This document shows positions 27,585-35,415 of a stretch of DNA of 64,000 bases, piece after piece. Position numbers and translations under genes: made by a program. Numbering within the stretch: position 1 is the first letter of the stretch; each line of letters opens with the position of its first letter. This stretch comes from Yinghuangia soli. GTDB taxonomy: Bacteria; Actinomycetota; Actinomycetes; Streptomycetales; Streptomycetaceae. The notes beneath the pieces are model-generated. The model was not told where the DNA came from and searched no databases. It was given only the letters and a program-made list of their open reading frames with translations. The stretch covers positions 404,103-468,102 of the forward strand of contig NZ_JAKFHA010000003.1 in assembly GCF_021502675.1 (NCBI RefSeq). The letters are read 5' to 3'.

Positions 27585-29111
27585 ATGATCGTCCAGACCG
27601 CCGACGGGCCGGTCTCCGGCACCGCGACGGCAAACGGCGCCGCCTTCAAGGGAGTTCCGTACGCCGCTCCCCCGGTCGGCCCGGCGCGCTTCCGGCCGCC
27701 GCAGCCGACCGTGCCGTGGGAACTGCCGCGCGCGGCCGTCGCCTACGGCCCGGCCGCCGCGCAGCCGCCCGACCACCTGCTCACCGCGATGTTCGGCACC
27801 GAGCCGTTCCCGTCCGACGAGGACTGCCTGACGCTCAACATCTGGACGCCGGGCGTCTCGGCTTCCGGTGAGGGCGCGCGGCCGGTGATGGTGTGGCTGC
27901 ACGGCGGCGGCTTCATATTCGGCTCGGGCCGCGACCCGTTCTTCGACGGCGAGCGGCTCGCATCGCGCGGCGATGTCGTGGTCGTGACCGTCAACTACCG
28001 GCTGGGGGCGTTCGGCTTCCTGCACCTGGGCGGCCTGCTCGGCGACGACTACGCAGGGTCGGGCAACCTCGGTCTGCTCGACCAGGTCGCCGCGCTGACG
28101 TGGGTGCGGGCCAACATCGCGGCTTTCGGCGGCGATCCCGGCAACGTGACGGTCTTCGGCCAGTCGGCGGGCGCGATGAGCGTCGCGGCGCTCATGGCGA
28201 TGCCGGCCGCGGCCGGGCTGTTCCACAAGGCGGTGGTCCAGAGCGGCAGCGGCTCGTATGTACGGACCGCGGAGGACGCCGACGGGATCGCCCGGCGGAT
28301 CGTCGCGGCGCTGGGCAGCGACGATCCGCGCGTCCTGCTCGAAGCGTCCACCGCCGAGCTGATCCGCGCCCAGGAAGCGGTCACCGCGCAGCTGTCCGCG
28401 GAAGACCCGGCGGCGCTGCTGCCGTTCGCGCCGGTGGTCGACGGCACGGTGCTCGGCGAGTCGCCGCTGGCGTCGTTCCGGGCCGGCAAGGCGGCGCGGA
28501 TCCCGCTCATCGTGGGGGCGAACCGGGACGAGATGCGGATCGGCTCCCTGTTCGGTGCAGCTGCGGACGCGGAGCCTGCGGACGTCGAGGAGGCGGCCGA
28601 GACCGAGGCGACCTTGGATGCGGCCTTCGCTGCCGCGTACCAGGATCCCGGCAGTGCGCTCGGTGCCTTCCGTTCGGCCGAACCCGAGGCGACCGGAAAG
28701 GAGTTGCTCGCGACGCTGGTCGGCGAGTCGATGTTCCGGCGCCCGGCCTACGAGCTGGCGCAAGCGCACGCCGTGCACACGCCCGAGGTATGGCTGTACC
28801 TGTTCACGTGGCCCTCGACCGCGCACGGCGGCCGACTGGGCGCGTGCCACTCGCTCGACCTGCCGTTCGTCTTCGACAACCTGCAGTTGCCGGGGGCTGC
28901 CCGGTTCACCGGCCCCGAGCCGCCGCAGGCTTTGGCAGACGCCATGCGCGCGGCCTGGACGGGGTTCGCGCGCACCGGGAATCCCGGACTCGCCGGTTGG
29001 CCTGCCTTCTCCGCGGCCGAGCGGCAGACGATGATCTTCGCAGCGGAGTCGTACCCGGCCCCGCACCCGCTCACCGCCCTGCACGAACTGCCCTTGCCGT
29101 CGACCGACTGA
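27585..29111 (+). CDS. type-B carboxylesterase
   Basis: The 508-residue enzyme has the carboxylesterase type B core: FKGVPYAAPPVGPARFRPP, EDCLTLNIWTPG, the oxyanion motif WLHGGGFIFGSG, the nucleophile elbow VTVFGQSAGAMS with Ser near 192, and ACHSLDLPFVFDN with the catalytic His. There is no signal peptide, so it works in the cytoplasm. A GGAGGGA site precedes the ATG. It sits 115 bp after the binding protein and before a second esterase, consistent with hydrolysis of an imported ester. Confidence 0.92.
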   Translation: MIVQTADGPVSGTATANGAAFKGVPYAAPPVGPARFRPPQPTVPWELPRAAVAYGPAAAQPPDHLLTAMFGTEPFPSDEDCLTLNIWTPGVSASGEGARPVMVWLHGGGFIFGSGRDPFFDGERLASRGDVVVVTVNYRLGAFGFLHLGGLLGDDYAGSGNLGLLDQVAALTWVRANIAAFGGDPGNVTVFGQSAGAMSVAALMAMPAAAGLFHKAVVQSGSGSYVRTAEDADGIARRIVAALGSDDPRVLLEASTAELIRAQEAVTAQLSAEDPAALLPFAPVVDGTVLGESPLASFRAGKAARIPLIVGANRDEMRIGSLFGAAADAEPADVEEAAETEATLDAAFAAAYQDPGSALGAFRSAEPEATGKELLATLVGESMFRRPAYELAQAHAVHTPEVWLYLFTWPSTAHGGRLGACHSLDLPFVFDNLQLPGAARFTGPEPPQALADAMRAAWTGFARTGNPGLAGWPAFSAAERQTMIFAAESYPAPHPLTALHELPLPSTD

Positions 29112-29226
29112 CGCGGCGCCCTGCGGCGCTCCGAGGCGCCCGCGGTGCCCCCACAGCCCCCGAAGCGCCCCCCAAGCGCCCCCCAGCGCCCCCACGGCGA
29201 CCCGCGTCGCCAGGAAGGACGAAGCC

Positions 29227-30780
29227 ATGACGACTTCCCCCGAACTCCCCGACCCGTCCAGCGCCCCCGACCTCTCCGGCGGCCCCGTCGTCGAGACGAG
29301 TCTCGGTCCGCTGCGCGGCGTGCGCGAGGACGGCCTGGCGGTCTTCCGCGGCGTCCCGTACGCGGCACCGCCGACCGGCGCGCTGCGCTGGCGGCCCGCG
29401 GCCCCGCACCCGGGCTGGACCGAGGTGCGGGACGCCTCCGCGTACGGGCCGAGCGCGCCGACGCTGTACTTCGAGGACCCGATCCTCGGCGGCCACAGCC
29501 TGCCGCCGTTCGACGAGGACTGCCTGACGCTGAACGTGTGGACGCCGGCCGCGGACGGGCGCAAGCGCCCGGTGCTGGTGTGGCTGCACGGCGGCGGCTT
29601 CGTGTCCGGGTCCGGGAACCTGCCGATCTACGCGGGCGACACCTTCGCGCGCGACGGTGACCTCGTGGTCGTGTCGGTCTCGTACCGCATCGGCGCGCTC
29701 GGGTACCTGTACCTGGGCGCCGAGGACGGCACGGACGCAGGGAACTTCTGGATCACCGACCAGATCGCGGCGCTGCGCTGGGTGCAGGCGAACATCGAGG
29801 CGTTCGGCGGGGACCCGGACAACGTGACGGTGGCCGGGCAGTCGGGCGGCGCGTTCTCCACCGCGGCGATCGCCGCACGTCCGGAGGGGGCGGGCCTCTT
29901 CCACCGCATGATCCTGCAGAGCCCGCCGCTCGGACTCACGCTCCCCACTCCGGACGAATCGCTGGCCACCACGAAGCTCTTCATGGACGTGGCGGGCGTC
30001 GACTCGGTCGCGGCGCTGCGCGAACTGCCGTGGGAGCGCCTGGTCGAGGCCACGATGGGCATGTTCATGGCGACGGGACGCCTGGGCCACTGGCGTGTTC
30101 CGTTCCTACCGGTCCTGGACGGCGTCACCCTCACCGAGCACCCGCTCGCCGCGCTCTCGGCTCCGACCGACGCGACCGCCTCCGTCGACATCCTGCTGGG
30201 CTGGACCCGCGACGAGGCCACGTTCGCCTTCGCCCTCGACCCCGGCACCGCCGCGGCCGACGCCGCCCAGGCGGACGCCCGCTTCGCCGAGTCCTTCGGC
30301 TCGCGGGGTGCCGAACTGCGCGCCCGCTATGCGCGGGAGCGTCCGGGTGCCACGCCGGGCCAGACCGTCGCCGACCTGACCACCGACGAGTTCTTCCGGG
30401 CCCCGGGCGTCGAACTCGCCGAGGCCCGCGGCGTCTCTCCACACCCTGCCTGGATCTACCAGTTCGACTACGGGACCCCGGCGTACGACGGGATCCTCGG
30501 CGCCGCGCACTGCCTGGAACTGCCGTTCACCTTCCGCAATCCGGACCGGTGGACGCACGCCCCGTTCGTGGCCGGTATCGACGCGGACACGTATGACACT
30601 CTGGGCACGGCCATGCACGACGCGTGGATCGCTTTCGTACGCAGTGGCGACCCCAACCACGCGGGGATCCCGACCTGGCAGCGCTACACCACCGAAATCC
30701 GCACGGCCATGCACTTCGGGGAGATCACCGAGCCGTCGGACGCCCCGATCGGCCCGCTCCCCGGCGAACTCGATTCCTGA
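29227..30780 (+). CDS. type-B carboxylesterase (second copy)
   Basis: The 517-residue product repeats the type-B layout: FRGVPYAAPPTGALRWRPA, EDCLTLNVWTPA, WLHGGGFVSGSG, VTVAGQSGGAFS with Ser near 205, and the His region AAHCLELPFTF. It is homologous to the preceding gene but clearly diverged, so the pair is an old duplication. AGGAAGG precedes the ATG. The stop codon is inside the first unit of a 16-bp tandem repeat, and a bidirectional terminator follows. Confidence 0.92.
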   Translation: MTTSPELPDPSSAPDLSGGPVVETSLGPLRGVREDGLAVFRGVPYAAPPTGALRWRPAAPHPGWTEVRDASAYGPSAPTLYFEDPILGGHSLPPFDEDCLTLNVWTPAADGRKRPVLVWLHGGGFVSGSGNLPIYAGDTFARDGDLVVVSVSYRIGALGYLYLGAEDGTDAGNFWITDQIAALRWVQANIEAFGGDPDNVTVAGQSGGAFSTAAIAARPEGAGLFHRMILQSPPLGLTLPTPDESLATTKLFMDVAGVDSVAALRELPWERLVEATMGMFMATGRLGHWRVPFLPVLDGVTLTEHPLAALSAPTDATASVDILLGWTRDEATFAFALDPGTAAADAAQADARFAESFGSRGAELRARYARERPGATPGQTVADLTTDEFFRAPGVELAEARGVSPHPAWIYQFDYGTPAYDGILGAAHCLELPFTFRNPDRWTHAPFVAGIDADTYDTLGTAMHDAWIAFVRSGDPNHAGIPTWQRYTTEIRTAMHFGEITEPSDAPIGPLPGELDS

Positions 30781-30819
30781 CGAACTCGCCACCTGACGAC
30801 CTCGCCACCTGACGAACCC
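30778..30819. repeat. 16-bp direct repeats starting at an esterase stop codon
   Basis: TGACGAACTCGCCACC (30778-30793) and TGACGACCTCGCCACC (30794-30809) are followed by a partial third unit. Each unit begins with TGA; the first TGA is the stop of the esterase gene. Confidence 0.85.
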
Positions 30820-30827
30820 TCAAAAAG

Positions 30828-30867
30828 GTACGCCCCGACCGGGGATCACTCCCGGGCCGGGGCGTAC
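30828..30867. terminator. bidirectional hairpin terminator
   Basis: GTACGCCCCG (30828-30837) pairs perfectly with CGGGGCGTAC (30858-30867), with further GC pairing inside. A run of five A before the stem acts as a T-run for minus-strand transcripts. It separates the convergent esterase and 30890 genes. Confidence 0.8.
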
Positions 30868-30889
30868 TGCTGGTACTCCGCGTCCTTCG

Positions 30890-31309
30890 TCAGCCGCTTC
30901 CCAAAGCCTGAGCCAGCGACAACTTTCCCGTCGCAATGTGAATCCCCCGCGCCACGATCCGCGCGTTCGTAGTGTCGAGCGAGGGCAGTTGCGACCAGGG
31001 CGCAGCGCCGTCGTCGTGCAGCGCGCAGCACAGCAGCAGCATCGTCCGCAGACCGCCGTCGCTGAACGCGGAGTCCGGCGCCTCGACCAGCGCGCGGAGC
31101 GTCTCCCATTGCACGGTGGCGTACCGGCCGTCGTCCGACCAGTCCAGGCAGACCGCGTAGAGATCGGAACGGCGAAGGAACGTGCCTTCCTCGGTGAGGA
31201 TGTAGGCGGTCGCCTCCGCTCCGGGACTGCCCTCGGCTCCCCGGTAGAGCGCGGCCTCGATCACCTCGGACGAAAGCGCCGGCACCGACGCGCCGGGCTG
31301 GCGGCTCAT
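30890..31309 (-). CDS. hypothetical protein
   Basis: The 139-residue soluble product starts MSRQPGASVPALSSEVIEAAL. A central LYAVCLDWSDDGRYATVQWETLRALVE segment and a two-cysteine LLLCCALHDDG segment are visible. GGAGCGGG lies a few bases before the ATG. I do not recognise the family. It is convergent with the esterase operon and opens the accessory region. Confidence 0.6.
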   Translation of the reverse strand: MSRQPGASVPALSSEVIEAALYRGAEGSPGAEATAYILTEEGTFLRRSDLYAVCLDWSDDGRYATVQWETLRALVEAPDSAFSDGGLRTMLLLCCALHDDGAAPWSQLPSLDTTNARIVARGIHIATGKLSLAQALGSG

Positions 31310-31612
31310 CGTCCCGCTCCAAGTTCCTCGGTACGACGGCCCGCTGCACCGGCCTTCCGCGCGGACAACCGCGCGACTCCCACCACCATCCGTATCGGCC
31401 CTTCCGTCCCCGTGTCGCACGCCAAGAGCAGTGCACCCCTCACCCAAGAAAGAGTAAGAGGAGGAGCGACATCCCGCGGACACAACACGCCATCCGCCCA
31501 AACATCCGCAACGATTCCGTCAGTTTGCCGTGCTCATCGCAGTCAGCCGCCAAGCTTGTCGGTCCCCTGCCCCATGATCGCCACACGAGCACGACCACAA
31601 AATGAGGGCACC

Positions 31613-31954
31613 ATGCCGATCACGAACCAGCAGGCCGCCGAGCGCGCGTACCTGAAGCCGCTCTACGAGGACGACTACTACCCGGACCACGTCCTCGACA
31701 AGGGCAAGGCCATCCTGCTCCGCCTCTGCGAACGCATCGAGGCCGAGCAGCCGACCGACCTGCCGGCCCTGTACGTACTCACCCACGCCGCAACCGAGGA
31801 GTTCAACGACCTCGAGGTGGAGTTCGACAAGGCCGGCAGCGAGATCGAGACCGTCGCCCGTGAGGAAATCGCCGAAGACTTCTGGTTCATCGCCAATGCG
31901 TACGGCTTCACGGACGCCGACCACGAGGAACTGATCGCAACCCGCGATTGGTAG
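31613..31954 (+). CDS. DUF5713-type small acidic protein
   Basis: The 113-residue acidic protein starts MPITNQQAAERAYLKPLYED and shows the pattern of DUF5713 proteins: YYPDHVLDKGKAILLRLCERIE, then LYVLTHAATEEFNDLEVEF and AEDFWFIANAYGF. The function of this family is unknown to me. The ATG is the first in frame; a weak GAGGGCA precedes it. It is a single gene between oppositely directed neighbours. Confidence 0.65.
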   Translation: MPITNQQAAERAYLKPLYEDDYYPDHVLDKGKAILLRLCERIEAEQPTDLPALYVLTHAATEEFNDLEVEFDKAGSEIETVAREEIAEDFWFIANAYGFTDADHEELIATRDW

Positions 31955-31979
31955 CGGACGCCCGGGGCCGGGAAGGCCG

Positions 31980-32174
31980 TCAATCCTTGAGGTCGCGGAC
32001 CAACGCGTCCCAGGACCGAGCGGCAATCGTCAGATGGCCGCGCACGACGTCCTTACTGTCTCGGACTGCTACCGGGCAGGATCCCGCTCCGGCGACTTCC
32101 AAGCAATTGCCCCCCTGCGAGCCGGAGTAGGACGACTTGAACCAGGCGGGGGCGGGACGGTCTTCGTTCTTCAC
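31980..32174 (-). CDS. DUF397 domain small regulatory partner protein
   Basis: The 64-residue product matches DUF397: WFKSSYSGSQGGNCLEVA and VAVRDSKD are the hallmark segments. Such proteins are paired with XRE-DUF5753 regulators throughout streptomycetes. The GTG start overlaps the stop of the XRE gene (GTGA), so the pair is translationally coupled. A role as an antagonist or partner of the regulator is inferred. Confidence 0.88.
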   Translation of the reverse strand: MKNEDRPAPAWFKSSYSGSQGGNCLEVAGAGSCPVAVRDSKDVVRGHLTIAARSWDALVRDLKD

Positions 32175-33001
32175 AGACTCTCCAGCTTCGAACGGATCAA
32201 TGCCATGGACTCGGCAGGCGGCGACGCCTCGGCTCGCAACAGGTCGCAGCGACGTGTCACGTACGTGATCGTTGCCGGGTCGTAGGAGATCAGACCCTGT
32301 CCGATTGGTTCCACGTAGACAACGTCATCAGACCCGTGGTCGAACTTCAAGATTGTCGCCGGACCATCCAGCATGGCGTGGAATCCCCGGGCCAGCGGAA
32401 GGACCTGCAGCGTGACGTTCGGGAACTGAGCCACCTCCAGCAAGCGTTCAAGCTGCCCGGCCATCACTGTGCGATCGGCGGGCCTCCGGTCGAGTGTCGA
32501 CTCATCGAGCACGAACCAGAACTCCGGCCCTTCCGGCGCCGTGAGCAGCGCCTGCCGCTCGATGCGAATGGCCAGGTCTTCCTCCACCGTGCGCGTCAAC
32601 CGTCGGCGCGGGGCCGCTTCGAGAACGGCCCGCGCATAGCCTTCGGTCTGCAACAGCCCAGGGACGACCTGCACCTCGAACTGCCAGATGCCGGTTGCCT
32701 GGACCTCCAGTTCGCGCAGCTTCTGGAACCACTCCGGATGCGGGCTGCGGACCATCTCCTCGCGGATCGCAACCAACGCTCCGCGGGCGTCCAGGGTGTC
32801 GTCCATGACTTCCATGACGTCGCGCGACGGAATACGCGTGCCCAACTCCATTGCTGAGTAGTGCTTGAACGAGATGTGCAGCACCGAGGAGACGTCGACC
32901 TGCGTACGGCCGGCCATCTCCCGGTAGCGACGCATCTGGCGGGCCAGGAATCCGTGGATCCAGGACGGTGGTTGCGGCGCGGAGTCCCTACGCATGGCCA
33001 T
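32171..33001 (-). CDS. XRE-family regulator with DUF5753 domain
   Basis: The 276-residue protein has an N-terminal helix-turn-helix (RYREMAGRTQVDVSSVLHIS followed by FKHYSAMELGTRIPS). The C-terminal DUF5753 domain is marked by WQFEVQVVPGLLQTEGYARA and the end MALIRSKLESL. MAMRRDS is taken as start because GGGAGAA precedes it; the frame upstream crosses an operator-like repeat. It forms a coupled pair with the DUF397 gene and is divergent from a 51-codon ORF. Confidence 0.88.
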   Translation of the reverse strand: MAMRRDSAPQPPSWIHGFLARQMRRYREMAGRTQVDVSSVLHISFKHYSAMELGTRIPSRDVMEVMDDTLDARGALVAIREEMVRSPHPEWFQKLRELEVQATGIWQFEVQVVPGLLQTEGYARAVLEAAPRRRLTRTVEEDLAIRIERQALLTAPEGPEFWFVLDESTLDRRPADRTVMAGQLERLLEVAQFPNVTLQVLPLARGFHAMLDGPATILKFDHGSDDVVYVEPIGQGLISYDPATITYVTRRCDLLRAEASPPAESMALIRSKLESL

Positions 33002-33105
33002 GGCGTTTCTCCCGCGAACGCTTGAAGAGTTTTCCCCCGCGAGCACGAGCGATGCTTCGCGCGTCGCGTGCGCGAGCTCCGCCTGGTTCCCAACCGTACT
33101 CCCGT

Positions 33106-33138
33106 ACGTGTTCGCTCGATTGCACAACGTGAACACGT
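33106..33138. promoter_or_regulatory. inverted repeat between XRE regulator and divergent small ORF
   Basis: ACGTGTTC (33106-33113) and GAACACGT (33131-33138) are perfect inverted arms 17 bp apart. CGTAC-TCC-CGTACG sits just before them. The position between divergent genes suggests an autoregulatory operator for the XRE protein. Confidence 0.5.
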
Positions 33139-33155
33139 AGGGAAGGAATCCCGCC

Positions 33156-33311
33156 ATGACGCCAATCCGCCGTATGGGGCTGACCGTTCGCGTCTACGTC
33201 GTGCACCCCGATGGGAGCACGACCGAGACGGTGGCCAAGAAGACGTTGGTGGCACCGCACACGATCACGCTCGTAGCCGACCCATGGCGAATCCTCGGAC
33301 CGCAGCATGAA
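33156..33311 (+). CDS. 51-residue small protein divergent from XRE regulator
   Basis: The ATG follows GGGAAGGAATCCCGCC. The product starts MTPIRRMGLTVRVYVVHPDG and continues with Thr/Val-rich segments ending RILGPAA. Small proteins with an RVYVV-DGS-T start are, as far as I remember, common next to such regulators in streptomycete genomic islands, but I cannot confirm homology here. Codon use is consistent with coding. No membrane segment is present. Confidence 0.5.
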
Positions 33312-34011
33312 GCACGCGACGACACGGAAGCCTGACGGCCGGCGTCCGCGCGATCGGCCTCAAAAGAGCGTCGTTGTCGCCCGACCGCCGAGTACGCGAG
33401 CTCCGTGACCCTGGGCACTCACAGCGGCATCTTCCTCGCGTACGCCGCCGCGGTGGTCGCGTTGCCCGAGCGAGGCGTGGGGGAACCCGTCGGCGCGCCA
33501 CATGCCTGCAGCAGCTCGCCCTGGCCCGGCTGCCTGCCATTGGGGAACAAGTCTTAACCCCGAACTGAAGTTCATCGATCGGATGGTCCAAAGGATCCGC
33601 ATCCCCTGGTCCGTCGCCGTCCTCATGAGAAGGGACAGCCATCTGCCCATGCTGGATCTGATCGAGCAACTGGCAAGCGACTACGACGCCTTGGATGCCA
33701 CGGACGCCCGCTCGGCGAGGCTGTGATACGCCCTTCGTGTCCTCGCCCAGCCTCCACAGTGCCGCCTACCGCCAGGGATGGCGACCACAGGCGCTCCTCG
33801 GTGAGGCCGTGCAATCCCCTACGCATGCAGGATCAGACCGGACGATTGGTCGTCATTTCTGCGCTCCTCGGGGCAGTCGGACGGGGCTGGGTCAGAAGCC
33901 AACAGCCAGCGAGGGAAAGGCCTTTGGCCGGTTCCGACCCCTGCGCAGGAGACCTCCCCGGCGTCATCCGGGTGAACCGGTCGACGTGCGCGACGGGGAA
34001 GGAGACCAACA
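33312..34011. other. 700-bp stretch with gene fragments but no intact gene
   Basis: I see fragments in different plus-strand frames: a 33424-33558 segment reading GTHSGIFLAYAAAVVALPE and a 33580-33726 segment reading MLDLIEQLASDYDALDATDA with a normal stop. Neither has a ribosome binding site and they are not in one frame, so they may be decayed genes. The remainder up to the AraC start shows no feature. Confidence 0.4.
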
Positions 34012-35082
34012 GTGGCGGAGACGTCGGAGTCTGCAGGACGGCACAAGACTCCACAGGACCATTGCATAGCCGTGGACTGGCGCGGCGGCACCTTACTCGG
34101 CTGGGACCGGCACGGGGCGTACAGCCGTGCCGAGCACGTTCCGCCCGCACGACCGGGCCTGCCGCCGATCCCCCGCAACGCGCAAGGACGCGCACAGGTA
34201 CGCGAACAACTCGGCGACACACCCGCAATGGTCGGAACCCTCGCTGAGGCACCGGGGATCAAGGTCATGGAACAAGCCTGCTTCATCGACCACCGGGGAT
34301 TCATGGCCGCCTTCGACAACCCGCTGCCGACCGTCCAGCTCTACCTGCTGCGGTCCGGAGGGTTCCTGCGCCGCTCGCGCGGCCAGGAGGAGTTCATCGA
34401 CCCGACCGTCGGCTTCGCGATGGGCCACGGCCAGGAGATGAGCATCGCCCACCCGGCCGGGACCTGCGACATCAGCACCTGCATCACCCTGGACCTCGAC
34501 ACTTACGCAGACTGGGTGGACCAGACCCAGGTCGACACCACCCCCGCATTCCCCGTGCCCGCCCGGCTCGACCTGGGCCACCGCGTACTCACCGCCGCCT
34601 GCCGCTCCGGTGCCGACCGGTTCGAGACAACCGAAGCCGTCCACGCCTTGCTCCGCCAGATCACCACGCACCGACCGCCCGACGGCCTGGACCGCCGGCC
34701 CGACACCGTACGGGCGCACCGCATGCTGGTCGCCGAGGTTCGCGCGGCGCTCCTCGACGACCCGTCCGCACCGACCCTCACGGACCTCGCCCGGCACGCC
34801 GGCTGCTCCCCGTTCCATCTGAGCCGGGTGTTCCGCCAGGTCACCGGCAACACCCTGGGCTGCTACCGCAACCAACTGCGTACCCGGTCGGTGCTGGAGC
34901 ACCTCGCCGACGGCGCCGACAACCTCGCCGACCTGGCCGCCGCACACGGATTCTCCGACCACGCCCACCTCACCCGCACGCTGCGCCGCCATCTCGACAC
35001 CACGCCGTCGGAACTCCGAGAACGACTGCGGCACACCCTTCCCGTGCCAGCGCCAGCCATCGCCCCGCCTTCCGGCACCTGA
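34012..35082 (+). CDS. AraC-family transcriptional regulator
   Basis: The 356-residue product ends with a double AraC helix-turn-helix: LTDLARHAGCSPFHLSRVFRQ, then DNLADLAAAHGFSDHAHLTRTL and TPSELRERL. The N-terminal part contains a cupin-like sensing domain (VMEQACFIDHRGFMAAF; GFAMGHGQEMSIAHPAG). GTG is taken as start because AAGGAGA precedes it; the first 70 residues are poorly conserved in style, so a later start is possible. Its target is not evident; the downstream secreted protein is 333 bp away. Confidence 0.85.
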   Translation: MAETSESAGRHKTPQDHCIAVDWRGGTLLGWDRHGAYSRAEHVPPARPGLPPIPRNAQGRAQVREQLGDTPAMVGTLAEAPGIKVMEQACFIDHRGFMAAFDNPLPTVQLYLLRSGGFLRRSRGQEEFIDPTVGFAMGHGQEMSIAHPAGTCDISTCITLDLDTYADWVDQTQVDTTPAFPVPARLDLGHRVLTAACRSGADRFETTEAVHALLRQITTHRPPDGLDRRPDTVRAHRMLVAEVRAALLDDPSAPTLTDLARHAGCSPFHLSRVFRQVTGNTLGCYRNQLRTRSVLEHLADGADNLADLAAAHGFSDHAHLTRTLRRHLDTTPSELRERLRHTLPVPAPAIAPPSGT

Positions 35083-35415
35083 CCTGATTTACCCCCAGCG
35101 CCGCACAAGGTGAGCAAGAACCTTCAAGCCCCGTCGGCTCCCTCGCCTGCACGATTCAACGGGCCGGTCGCCACCGCCCGGGGCACCGACCGTGCACGGA
35201 CACAGCGGCGACCGCCCGCCGGCACCACAACGCCGGGTGGCCGGACGGCCTTCCGCCCCGTCCACCCGGCGTCCTGCACCACGCCGCCCCGACCTGCCCA
35301 GAGCAACCCCGGCGGCGCGTGATCGCGGCCGAACAACCCCACGCACGCCGTTCGTCCGTGCAGGGAACACCCACCGGTGCCGGCCCGTGCACACGTTCGT
35401 CGAGAAGGGAACCGC
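35083..35415. other. intergenic region before secreted lectin-like gene
   Basis: I see no gene, RNA or clear repeat in these 333 bp. The only usable signal is AAGGGA six bases before the downstream ATG at 35416. Confidence 0.5.

Noticed and set aside
33265-33669. A 134-residue minus-strand ORF after the small divergent gene
   Set aside because: Composition is that of a shadow frame, with no ribosome binding site and no family resemblance.
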